Shown here one piece after another: positions 1 through 10,139 of a DNA stretch of 33,216 nt. Each line of letters begins with the position of its first letter. The first letter of the stretch is position 1. The notes beneath the pieces were generated by a model. It saw only the letters and a list, made by a program, of their open reading frames with translations, had not been told where the DNA came from and made no database searches. A program made the position numbers and the translations under genes. The stretch comes from Phaeoceros laevis (Eukaryota; Anthocerotophyta; Anthocerotopsida; Notothyladales), in contig JBNGIQ010003331.1 in assembly GCA_049999765.1 (NCBI GenBank), positions 1-33,216 of the forward strand, written 5' to 3'.

Positions 1-1154
1 AGTCCCGTTTCCTTGAAGGAGCCTAGTCCCGTTTCCTTGAGACACCACCAAACTAAGGAAACGTTTGGAAATGCACTGAAACGTGTTTCCGTTTCCACCG
101 TTTCTTAAGCAGCTGCAACTAAGGTGAAAATATGGTTATAGTTATTACCTTATTCACAAAGCAAAGTTAATCCTATTAAAGTATCTAGGGGTATGTATGG
201 GCATGGATTTTGATTATTAAATACTTGTTGTGATATATGAGTTTTGAATCTTTTGATATTTCTGAATTTTATAGTTTTTACTGCTAGGTATGTGTGTCTA
301 CATCCCAGAAGATTCCCAGGAGGTTACGATTCCAATTTCCAAACGAGGTTGCATAAGTTCAATTTTTTTGAAACCGAATACATAATGAGATTATAATAAT
401 AATCGGATATATAAGTAAATGAGTTATGAGTTTTTTGCCGGATGTGAACCTACATGCAACCGATAATACCGATTGCTAGGGGTTAATAAGAAACCGGGAG
501 ACTTAGATTCATGGTGGTGATATAAGCGGAAATGTCTCTACGGAGCAACGTACAACCACTCGTACGCGTATACTTTTTCCATAACGTTATTGCTCGGTTT
601 CGCCCCCGTACACACGTTTAATTAGTAGTTACGACCAAGACCGGAGTTGACTGCGTAACAGGGACAGACCGAACCTGTGCAGCATTTTACCGGTCGTGCA
701 GTGAAGGACGAAGGCGTTCGGAAGTAACCGGTAGCCCGAGATCCAACGTACAAATACGCCCCGACGCTAACCAGAGGTCCTTGTCTCTCCTTCGCTCGTC
801 CCTGCGGTATCCTCCTCCCTTGCACAGCAGCCGGAATCTGGATCTCCATTTTTGCAGCTCACCTGACTAGCTGACTCTTGTCTGCCCTGATTGTTACCTC
901 GTGCTGTAGATTCTGCCGGTGGTGTACATGTTTCGCTTGGAGAGCCTGACTGGTGCAATCCGAGGAGGAAGCCGGATGAGCAGGGTTCACCGGAGGCTGT
1001 TGCAGCACAAGGAAAAGATCCAAAGCGCATTGAGATCCAGTTAGCCCTCGGGCAGCTGACCCAGTCGCTGTCGTTGAAGCCGCAAAGATTGCCGTTGTTG
1101 ATTGTTTTCGGAGGAAGGAAGGAAGCGAGGTTTGCAATCCCGTAGCTGGTCAGG
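1..1154. other. Upstream intergenic region, AT-rich at its left end
   Basis: No gene could be supported. The first 40 bases hold a direct repeat of a 16-base unit (AGTCCCGTTTCCTTGA at 1 and 25), followed by more GTTTCC and GGAAAC copies to about 115. Bases 120-600 are AT-rich with stops in every frame. Bases 620-1150 are more GC-balanced and lead into the gene starting at 1155, so they probably hold its promoter and 5' UTR. Short ORFs on both strands here overlap one another and resemble no family I know. Confidence 0.5.
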
Positions 1155-3417
1155 ATGGGGACTCTGGCCAACTTCCAGCAGAATCGTGGCACCGGCAATC
1201 ATCAGCATGGGGTGGCCAAGAAGATTGGAGCCATTGCGCCGAAGACCGCGTTAGGGGACTCGCTAGGCATGAAGCCTGGATTCGAGCGCCTCACCTCGGA
1301 GCTCAGGTTCAAGCATGTTGTGGACAACGTGGAGCACGAGCTGTCGGAGGAAATGAGCGCAGACCACGGGGATGGCATGATTCCCAAGTGGATGCAGGAG
1401 GCTACCAAGGGGAAGGTGCTTGGGCAGGCTTCCAGCGGTCAGTTCATGGAGCTTCTGGTGTACGCCGCCACCGAGGGCAACCTGTCCCACATCCAAACAG
1501 CCCTGAGGTCAAGGCTCAGGTTTTACTACATTCGCTTGATGCTGCTAGGAGAAGCCATGGAGGGGGAGTTGAGGGAGTCAACGCTGCCCAAGCTCCTGAG
1601 GCAACGCATGCCCAAGGACATGCAGGGCCCCCCATTGGACGAGCTGGTTTCCAATGTTATTCTGGAGATTGGCCGACGCGACTCCGGTTTGTTGCTTGAC
1701 CTGGTTGAGCGGCAGTCTTACCTGGATGAGGACGCTCTGGAGACGGATCCCCGGGATAAGCTCATCCGAGATGCTATTGGCGCCACTTTCAACATCTTCT
1801 TCCAGTGGATTGCCGTCATTATAGCCTGTAAGGGTTGCAACTTTCTGCTGCTGCTGCCGGATCTTCTGAAATCTTGCATCTTTTGAGAGGAATGCTCATT
1901 GTGTGTTGTTGTACGTCAGGCGACAAGATTGCAGCGAAGAACAAAATTCTACGGCGAGCGGTGGTGCAGGAGTTGATTATTGAGTACGACGAGTATGTGG
2001 TGGATCACCTACTGCCTCTGGCCAAAAGCTGGGGCCTTGGTCTGCGTGGCGACGGCGGGGAGGTTGATGGGGAGATTGGGATGATGGCTGAGATCCTCAA
2101 GGGTCTTCGTGATTACATCAACAAGTCCATGTGTGACATCATGGTATGTTACTCCATTTCTGCTTGGCTTGGACTTGCTGACACTTGGATCAGTTGGCTT
2201 CATTTGATAGGTGCCTTGTTTGTCTGTGCCTCAGACCCAGCTGGAAGCAGAGGTAGATGCCAAGGACAAGGAGACCACGGATATGATGCACATGCTGTGG
2301 TCCATTCAGCGTAAGTCTGTGGTGGACGTCTGGGGCCAAGGTGTTTGGACTCTCGAGATTGGTGCTCCCATTCCCACAATGAGAAGGAAAGGCTCACAGG
2401 TACTTGTACTCGTCGTGTTAGCACTGCTTTTACGGTCTAGTGTGAATATTCCGGTGTACCGACCCTGTGGGCTTTGGATTCAGACCAGAGGTGGTCAAGA
2501 TGTGAAGAAGCCGCCCAATGTCGTCAAGCTTTTGTCCAAGCAAAGGGTCGAACTGGAGGCCCAAATAACTGCCTCTGTGGTAGCCGCCTCGGATTTTGTG
2601 GAGGTCACGGTCAACATCGGCAATATAATGTGTCGGGTGGCTAATTCATCCTGGGATCCCCTCTTCATGGGCCACTTCCCATCATTTTTGCAGGTCATTG
2701 TGACACCGCAGAATGCTGAGGCACTGTTCAGCGTTAACAAGTCCACTTCCAATCAAGCGTTCAAAATCAACAGCTCAGAGCAAATGGCTATCGGCCTGGG
2801 CATTGGCGTTAGTAGCCAGGTGAGTTTGCGCATCAGCGAGTCCATGAAGACGATATAGGTTTGTCTTGCTCAGCAGTTTCTAGGATTTGCTGTTGGAGAG
2901 GAACCTGAATGGTCTCGTTGGGCAGGTGGGTGGTGCCTTACAAGGGAGCGTAGGAACTGGTTCGCAAATGGCCACAAGCGCCACCCCCTGGGTATTCGAG
3001 CAGTTGGAGGAGGGAGAGAATGGGGGGAGCTTGAACTGGAGTCTTACAAGCTGGGAAGGAAAGCCGTTCGACCGTCTTAACCCTGGTATTACGGAAAAAA
3101 AGACTTCCATCTTCAGTTTTGGACGGAGGCCTCCATCAAATCCACTGCTGGGACTGCCGTTCGGGAGTGACGGTGGTATCCTGTTTGCTGAGGAGGAGTA
3201 TTCGGAAGGGTTGAAGTGGCGGTTTCCTAAGCATTCGGAAGGAAGCGTTGTGGGGTGGGTCGTTGAAGGTTCTGTCGATACAACGATAGTAACCAAGAAG
3301 GGGTATTGGGAAACTCGGACCTTATACTTCGAGCACGTTGTGGAGCAAGAGCTGATTCCCGACCCCGATGAGCCTGACAAGAAGGACAAGAAGAAGAAGA
3401 AGAAGAAGAACAAATGA
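1155..3417 (+). CDS. Unrecognised 629-residue plant protein, five exons
   Basis: I do not recognise this protein. The exon model is 1155-1827, 1920-2143, 2235-2399, 2484-2819 and 2926-3417. All junctions are GT-AG with consistent phase and give 629 residues ending at TGA. The N-terminal half is rich in charged helices (for example RLRFYYIRLMLLGEAMEGEL and YDEYVVDHLLPLAKSW). The middle has a hydrophobic stretch at the first intron (FNIFFQWIAVIIAC). The C-terminal third looks beta-rich (aromatics, WVVEGSVDTT, RTLYFEHVVEQEL) and ends in an acidic segment plus a run of lysines encoded by AAG repeats at about 3379-3414. I see no signal peptide and no catalytic motif. Bases 2637-2693 (57 nt, GT...TTTTTGCAG, a multiple of three) could be spliced out, removing 19 residues. 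The start is the first in-frame ATG after a GC-balanced leader. That it is a gene is fairly secure from the long phased exons. Its function is unknown. Confidence 0.72.
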
Positions 3418-4068
3418 GGCTCCAAGGTTCTGTCATGTTGGCAAAGGTTTTGACTTGGGCCTCGGGTCACACCGAAAGGTGCGACACTAGCGGAAGTCGA
3501 ATTATCTAAGTCCCTGGCCCGCCTGGCCAGCCATTACAAAATGTCCTCAGGTGTGATGGCCCGACAGCTACCATAGAATTGGAATATGGTCTCTGCAACT
3601 GTTCAGAAAGCTGCCTCGGCATAGTCATTGAGGATAGTCCCTGGCCAGCCTGCCTGTGTTATGTGGAGCCACTGTACCGACAAGTCTAGGCAGGAAGGGC
3701 GAGTGTGTGCAGGATCCTTTTCCTGTGAGCTTGCGGGCATCAACAACCAATTTTAGTGGTGAGATGTTTTCGGTGTTTGGTCCTTCGGATGACGCTTGCA
3801 GTCAGCGCTGATATATGCATTAGTCAGCTTGGCTGCGCATGGGTGGCTGGTTCTCTGCAAATGCTGATGACTATCTCGGAGGGCCGGGCAAGGGAATATT
3901 GTGGTATCATGAGGGAGGTTTCCATTAGGGGTCGTACAAACATTACATATTCAATATGCTACATGTCACTACATATTCAATATGGTACACACCTTCCATA
4001 CATCGATAAAACATCACCAGTCTTCTGCTAGCGGTGAAGTGCAGCAAATAGATCAAGTAGACGTGTGA
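3418..4068. other. Convergent intergenic spacer
   Basis: This 651-base spacer lies between the 3' ends of the unknown gene and the PTOX gene, so it should contain both 3' UTRs. The only structure seen is a 15-base direct repeat (TACATATTCAATATG at 3944 and 3970). No gene was supported. Confidence 0.5.
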
Positions 4069-6926
4069 TTACACTTCCACTTTGTTTCGTTTTGGTCGAT
4101 GTGGACTAGTCACGACAGAATCAAGCCTCTGGCACGCTACCATCGTCTTCACATGCTCTCCTTCATCTCCCTGCAAGCACACCAGTGAGCACAAGTCAGC
4201 GATGCTGACGAGCCCTAGATTGGCTTTTAGATGTTCAAACACAGGACGTGCAAGGTTTGAAGAACCTACACAAATAGCAACAAACACATCATAAAGGCTG
4301 TCCACTTTTGGCCGTCTGGACTCCGGTACCTGGCTGGTTTGGAATTCGTCATACCTGCAATGCCAGATAGACAAACCACGTAAGTAGGAAACCAACGTCA
4401 CATGCTCTGGAGCACATCCGAACGAACTCGAACTAGGGTAAGAAATGCTCATGCAGTTACATGTAAAGGTCTTCAGCCTCGTAGTACTGTATGGCTACTG
4501 GAGGAGGTGGAAGTGTCTTCAAAAGCTGTTCATTTTCGTCGGCAAACTGGCCATATGTGTCCACTAGCATAAGGCAGAATCATGTAGACATCAGTAGTTC
4601 ATCAACGCCTCCAACTCTTTGATGAAAAACTGAACTTTAACCCGAACCTGCATGTGACTCAATGAGTTCCGAAAAATTGTAGGCCACTTTAGGTGAGATC
4701 AAGAACATCGCATTTAACACCTGCCAGACAAGGAAGGCATCATCATGATGCAGCAGTCGAACTGCCTACACAATCCAACTGTGCTTGAGAAGGAACTCAG
4801 TAGTTTTGAACTCTGCTCGCTACATTTGCTCTGGGCCCTTTTCGTTGTGGATGACCTCTAAGCTTCAGTTGATACAGATAGACCATCTGTATTCAGTTGA
4901 TACAGATAGACCATCTGTATTCAACTGGATTTCGACCAACGAGCCTCAGGGATTAACATACCCAGTAATAGAAGAAAGCAGCATGTTGAGCGAAGAAGCG
5001 ATCACCCCACTGGAGATCTCCTCCAAGTGCCTCCATAATTTTCAGGTGATGCATCTCATTCCATTCCTACTTCCAAAGCAGGTGAAAGGTGCTGAGGGCA
5101 AATAGCTGAGGAAAATTCAACTACTGGAGTTAACAAATATTGCTAGACCAGGACTAACAACAGCGTGAAGTACTGCATACCTCAGCAAAGTGAACTTTCC
5201 GCACCTCAGCACCAACCCGCCACCTAGTTGATGACAAAAGAAACATTTCAGCTCATTTACAAGGTGTCGCAGCCTTACATGAAGAAACTTTAGGTGATGG
5301 GGGTTACCAGCCAAGAGTTTCATATAAGTGGAGCATAGATATGTATCTGGAATCTTTGTCAAGGATTTCAGCAAAACTTATTAGTCTTTTGACATAAATT
5401 GCTGGTACGTGAAGTGCAACTCACATACCATAACGAGATATAAGTAGGATACGAGAAATAGGGCATCCGAGCCACAGTTTCAAGAAACCAAAAACGCTGT
5501 ATAGGTCTGTCGTTGAAAATGACATCTAGCATCTGCATTACAATAAAGACTTGCAAGATCAGCAACACTTCAGACCAGATTTGGCCGTAGCAAAGTTGAA
5601 TATAATATTCGCAAACAAGGCATTATAAGAATGCTACTGGTCAAGACAGGAGCCTACCGTGCAAAGAACATAGTAAGGGACAAGAATCCACCAAGGTGCC
5701 TCCACAGGTGGTCGCTTTTTCTCTCGTTCCCAGACAGCATCGTTGCTCAGAGTTAGCTTCTTCAATGCAGATCGCAGTTGCTCCTGCTCTGAATTTAAAT
5801 CCTGCAAGAGAGAAGAGTACGCTCTGTCATTTTGGCAACCTCTGAGGTGATGAAGACATTGGTTTGAGTGTCAGCATCAATCAAACTCTGATAAGACAAC
5901 CTTACTTGAATCTCTGGATTCAGCACTGGCAGCCCATCATACAACTGTAGCAAGTTGTCGACACCCCTAAAGAGCAGCACAGCAGCTCGTCCAATATAAG
6001 CTCCAAGAACTTGAAATGCGTCATCTCGTACATCCGCCGCTGTGAAAACAGTAAACCCCTAACTCCGACGACTTAGTCGTACAGAAAGCACCAGAAGAAA
6101 GCTTGGTTGCAAGCCTGCCAGCAAGAGGGTGATAGAAGTAATATAGGTACTCATTAGTCAACAGATAGCTTACGATTGATTTGTGCAAGCTCATTGAACA
6201 GGTAACTTCGACGTAAGGCCTGCAAGGAGGAAAAAAGAGAAGGTTATCATCCTTAACTATTGTAGCTTTGTTTATATTGTGGAAACTTGGATAAAACCAC
6301 ACACCTCAAGTGTCACCGAAGTAGTTACATCTCACCTGAAATTCCCTTCCAAAATTCTCAAATGCAAGCTTGACAACGTTTCGAGGTACAGTTGGGCCCG
6401 TTCTCAGAAAATTGGCTTGGAATCCATAGTCGAAGTCAATTCGTTTTGGCCGGTTGATATGTACCTCCGCGCCGCTCACCCCCAACTTAGGAACTGCTGA
6501 ACTTCCCATCTGCAACCTTAATTTCTCTTCTCCCGAAAGCTTCTCTTGGTCCAAAGATCCATTCCCCGAAGAGCTTTCATTGGTCAAGCTTAAACGTTGA
6601 GCTGTACTGCCTGAGCTGGTCGGTGTATTTTCAGTCCCCTCAACTGTGACTGGATCATCGTGGATAGAGCACGCGAGCGGAATGTGCTTCCTGCTGGATT
6701 TCTCAGCACCTGTTCTGCCATGAAATAACCTGCTACCGTTGCGTTTCACTGAATCTTGAATTGCGGAAAGTTTACCCTTACTTGGTAAGACCGTGCGTGC
6801 ATTCCTCACATGGACCAGAATGCAAAATGGACGCGCCTCTAGTGTCCCTCTGTGTGCTCTTGGTGACGATAACAAGCGGAGAGCTTGAGAAGTGGCTCCA
6901 GGGTGTGCGCTGGTAAACGCTGCCAT
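4069..6926 (-). CDS. PTOX: Plastid terminal oxidase (plastoquinol oxidase), 12 exons
   Basis: PTOX is a di-iron oxidase of the plastid membrane that oxidises plastoquinol and reduces oxygen to water, supporting carotenoid synthesis and chlororespiration. Exons in gene order are 6336-6926, 6174-6219, 5906-6039, 5658-5801, 5453-5532, 5308-5346, 5181-5223, 4962-5066, 4648-4720, 4461-4563, 4270-4354 and 4069-4170. They total 1,545 nt and 514 residues, every junction in phase. The six expected iron ligands are visible: E in [11 protein letters not shown] (residue 323), E in HFAE (359), ExxH in NEMHH (363, 366), E in IESHA (415), and E plus H in DEGEH near the end. The PTOX-specific segment [14 protein letters not shown] is present and separates it from mitochondrial AOX. 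The N-terminus ([21 protein letters not shown]) looks like a chloroplast transit peptide. About 320 residues precede the first ligand, making the protein longer than the roughly 350-residue Arabidopsis enzyme. Introns run about 84-241 nt; intron 8 carries a 28-bp tandem duplication. It is transcribed divergently from the peptidyl-tRNA hydrolase gene. Confidence 0.94.
4864..4919. repeat. 28-bp tandem duplication inside PTOX intron 8
   Basis: Two identical adjacent 28-base units (4864-4891 and 4892-4919, beginning TTCAGTTGATACAG) lie in the intron between PTOX exons 8 and 9. The duplication partly explains why this intron, 241 nt, is about twice the size of the others in the gene. Confidence 0.9.
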
Positions 6927-7672
6927 CCCTCAACAGTCTACACAAACAAAGGTAGACAATTCACCAGTCAGCTTCAGTATTGGGAACGCTGGGAGGTAGA
7001 CTTCCATACCCCGTAATTATTGCCTTGATTCGTGTTGCAAGGGCCACAAAACTCATAATTTAGCAAGCCAAACAGGATGAGCATCCTCTCATCACTTGGA
7101 GCGATAAGGGTTAACCACGTAGCCGTACCTTGTCGAGAATGAAGAATGACGCTGAGCGTCTTCCTGCCGCCTCGAAGCAAAACCAATTTGAGGCAGTCCA
7201 GGAACAAGTGACTCAGTACCATCCAGCTTCCAGCTAATGAGGTACAATTCCGCAACCAGCTCAATTCTGTGCCAACATGCTTTCAGCTCAGCTCAGTGCA
7301 AAGGTCCGAGGTGGCGATTCCCTATCCTTCACGGGTTGAGTCGAAGGTGAGGGCCTTCGTACGAACGCAATGTGTGGTCCGAGATAGAAGACAACGACCG
7401 TTTCTACCGTTCCAAGTTCAGCCGGTTCTACACGTGGCTCGAACCCTAGTGACTTCTTCATGGCAGGTTCGTGTTTTCCCTTGTCGCTTTGCATCTGGGA
7501 AGGAAATAGTTGCGGATCTCCTGGCTGTGCTAAAACGCTGAATCTGGCTGTGTAAGCATATGCCCTCTTTTAAGAACGTACGCCACCTTCTGTTTCTCCA
7601 GTGCATTTCTAACGCGGTTTCTAGTGATGAATTGCAATTGAGCTTTTTGCAGCTCCTGCAGGTCGGCTGAGA
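6927..7672. promoter_or_regulatory. Divergent intergenic region shared by PTOX and PTH genes
   Basis: These 746 bases separate the start codons of two divergently transcribed genes that both seem to encode organelle proteins. They must hold both 5' UTRs and promoters, and could act as a bidirectional promoter. That is inferred from position only; I could not single out a convincing TATA box. Small ORFs here lack family resemblance. Confidence 0.45.
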
Positions 7673-8413
7673 ATGCTCCGCCTGCCAAGTTTGCCGTCTT
7701 CTCCCCGTGCCCCCTGTCCATTGAGGTGCTCTCCGCCTGCATCCCCTGGTCTCGAGTCTCGCAGCCTCAGCATCCAAGCAACAACAGGCGGCCAGACTCC
7801 ATGGTTGTTTGTAGGATTGGGGAACCCGGGGGCCAAGTTCGTAGGCACTCGGCACAATGTGGGATTCGAGATGATTGATGCCATTGCAGATGCGCAGGGC
7901 ATTAAGCTCTCCTCCATCCAGCACAAATCCCTCGTCGGCAAGGGCCATATCAACGGGGCACCAGTCCTGCTGGCCAAACCCCAGACTTTCATGAACCTCA
8001 GCGGAGAAGCTGTGGGGCCTATGGCTGCATACTACAGAATCCCTGTGGAGAAAGTGCTGGTCATGTACGATGATATGGATTTGGCGTTTGCAGTGATGCG
8101 GTTGCTGCCGAAGGGAGGTCATGGCGGTCACAACGGGATGAGATCCATCATGAGTCACTTTAAAGGCAGCCGGGATTTCCCCAGGCTACGGATTGGCGTG
8201 GGAAGGCCATCTGGGAATGCGGATCCGAAAACTTTCGTTCTGCAGAAGTTCACAGCTTTGGAGAGGGAGGAGCTGCTGATGTCCTTCGAGAGAGGCATTG
8301 AGGCTGTGAGGATTGTGACGAGAGATGGGCTTGAAAAGGGTGTAAGCACTTGGAATGAGAGCCGGAAGGGCAACTCTCCAGCTGTGAATCATGTGATGAA
8401 AGCCTCTGAGTAA
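7673..8413 (+). CDS. Peptidyl-tRNA hydrolase, organelle type
   Basis: This enzyme cleaves the ester bond of peptidyl-tRNAs that drop off ribosomes, recycling tRNA. The 246-residue protein is a bacterial-type Pth. GLGNPG is at residues 48-53 (N51), the catalytic His of TRHNVGF is at 61, and the FMNLSG loop has N108. YDDMDL has D133 in the position of the catalytic-site Asp, and GGHNG has N154. About 40 residues rich in Ser, Pro and Arg precede the domain (MLRLPSLPSSPRAPCPL), as expected for a chloroplast or mitochondrial transit peptide. The plant CRS2 splicing factor belongs to the same fold; because the catalytic residues are intact, active hydrolase is the simpler reading. The gene is a single exon while its neighbours are intron-rich. 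The start is the first ATG of the open frame. Confidence 0.95.
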   Translation: MLRLPSLPSSPRAPCPLRCSPPASPGLESRSLSIQATTGGQTPWLFVGLGNPGAKFVGTRHNVGFEMIDAIADAQGIKLSSIQHKSLVGKGHINGAPVLLAKPQTFMNLSGEAVGPMAAYYRIPVEKVLVMYDDMDLAFAVMRLLPKGGHGGHNGMRSIMSHFKGSRDFPRLRIGVGRPSGNADPKTFVLQKFTALEREELLMSFERGIEAVRIVTRDGLEKGVSTWNESRKGNSPAVNHVMKASE

Positions 8414-10139
8414 ACCTGTGGTCATTCCTTGTAATCTTCGTTTCAAATCATGCTGTCTCGGAAACCAGAGGTTCAGATCAAGCCATTCCTAGAAGCTGCA
8501 CCCACAACTTCCTGGCAGCTGGAAATCCGCTCCGGATTCTCACCATCTTGTATTAATATTAGGCGACCACAAGCATCAGCGGGGGGCATTCCTAAGATAA
8601 TGGAGCAAGGGATGACATGGCTTCCAGGGAGGTTGTAAGCTGGCGCCTGATCATTGCCTAATTACAGGAATATGTGAAGATTCTATGCACTTAAAAAGTA
8701 TGATGTATCTGTCTTTTGTCATTTTTTGCCATTCTGGCAGGCTGGCTAACGTCGCAGGACGTTGCCGACAGGCCGCGCATGCCGTATTTCTTTCTCTGTA
8801 TGAGCTGTGTCGGTGACTAGTCACCGGAGGAGTGAGCTGTGTCCTGAGCGAAGGAACTACACGACAGGGTAGACCATAGAAAACCATCCAAGAAAGCCGG
8901 CAGCACGCTTTCCCCATATCCCCAAGTACATGATGGGGAGCTGGATTGCTCATGGCTTGCCGAATGCGCCCTTGCCACCCACCAAGGTTGAGCCGTACTT
9001 GGCACATGTACCGTGTGCAGAGCTTCTCTCATGTACGTATCTCCCTGACAGAACCATGCTTGTGCCAGTCATTGTATACTTTCCTTCGAAACACGGAGAT
9101 AATGGGTGGCTGCACAAGGTGGCAAAAATACAAGCTTAATAGATGTGTTAAAGACGGCCATTGTCTGCTACGATTGGTCTCTGGAGCCTACGAAGGCCCT
9201 CTGGGCCATTGAGTCTAGGTCTCAGAACATAAATGGAAGCCTACATCTGAACACATCCTATAGTAGCCGTGCTATGCTCTGCTCAATTTATACCTACATC
9301 AGACCCAAGCTCCTTCGAATTGTTTCTGCATAGAAAGTCCCGGCATCCGCACACAAATTGCCTGGATGTGGAGTCCTTATTTAATAACCTGGATGTTGAC
9401 ACTGAAAAGTCTCCTGAGATTGCAGTTTCCAGCAGCGCACAACGACCCAGCTAGAACGCTGCTGTGTAAAGGCGTGCCACAACCTGCTAGCCGCCTTGCC
9501 ATGTACCCACCATCTGGCTGGGAGTAGCATGTCAAACTGATTTTCTTCTCTGAACCTGTTTCCAAAATATACATCCAATCACCTCCCACAGCCTCGAAGC
9601 ATCTTGGAAGTGTCCAGAGTTGCCCACAAAGTAGCTCCCTCTTCCACACAGCTGATGCACAACACAGCACAACCACGGGCTCCTAAAACCCGGTTTTCCA
9701 AACGTCAACAAGGCATCCAGCCTTGAGACGATACAACCACCTGGTTTTGCTGATGACATCATAACTGTCCCAGTCCACAGACCCATTGCTCTTATTTTGA
9801 GTAAATAAGAGTTTGAAGGAGCAGAGGCTGGTCCTTCCACTGACTAGATCAAAATTGGAAACAAATGTTTTGGTATTCACATTGACACATGTCTATGACT
9901 CAACAGCCAAGAAGCAAATATACAGAACTAGTTCACCTATGATGAAAGGCAAAACCAATCCCATGTGAACCGCATCCCAACAGAATTGGGAAGTAGAACT
10001 CCACAAACAGCCTACTTGAATAGTCTGGATTTGCTCCCTGCACTAGATGGTACCACAATGCACCGATGTGGTTATAAGCATATACAACAGGTCCGCCTTC
10101 TCAATCCACATTCCTGGACAGCCCATTGGTGTCCAGAAA
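8414..10139. other. Convergent intergenic region, no gene seen
   Basis: This 1.7-kb region lies between the 3' ends of the peptidyl-tRNA hydrolase and PBS1-like kinase genes and should include both 3' UTRs. Several 60- to 118-codon ORFs occur on both strands but overlap each other, lack splice-linked partners and resemble no family. I see no repeat or RNA gene. Confidence 0.5.

Noticed and set aside
1-115. Repeated GTTTCC motifs and a 24-base-spaced direct repeat at the window start
   Set aside because: These could be the edge of a mobile element, but no terminal repeat, ORF or boundary is visible and the sequence is cut by the window edge.
2311-2340. A GTAAGT...AAG stretch inside exon 3 of the unknown gene that looked like an intron
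   Set aside because: It would be only 30 bases, too short for plant splicing, and reads through in frame, so it is kept as coding.
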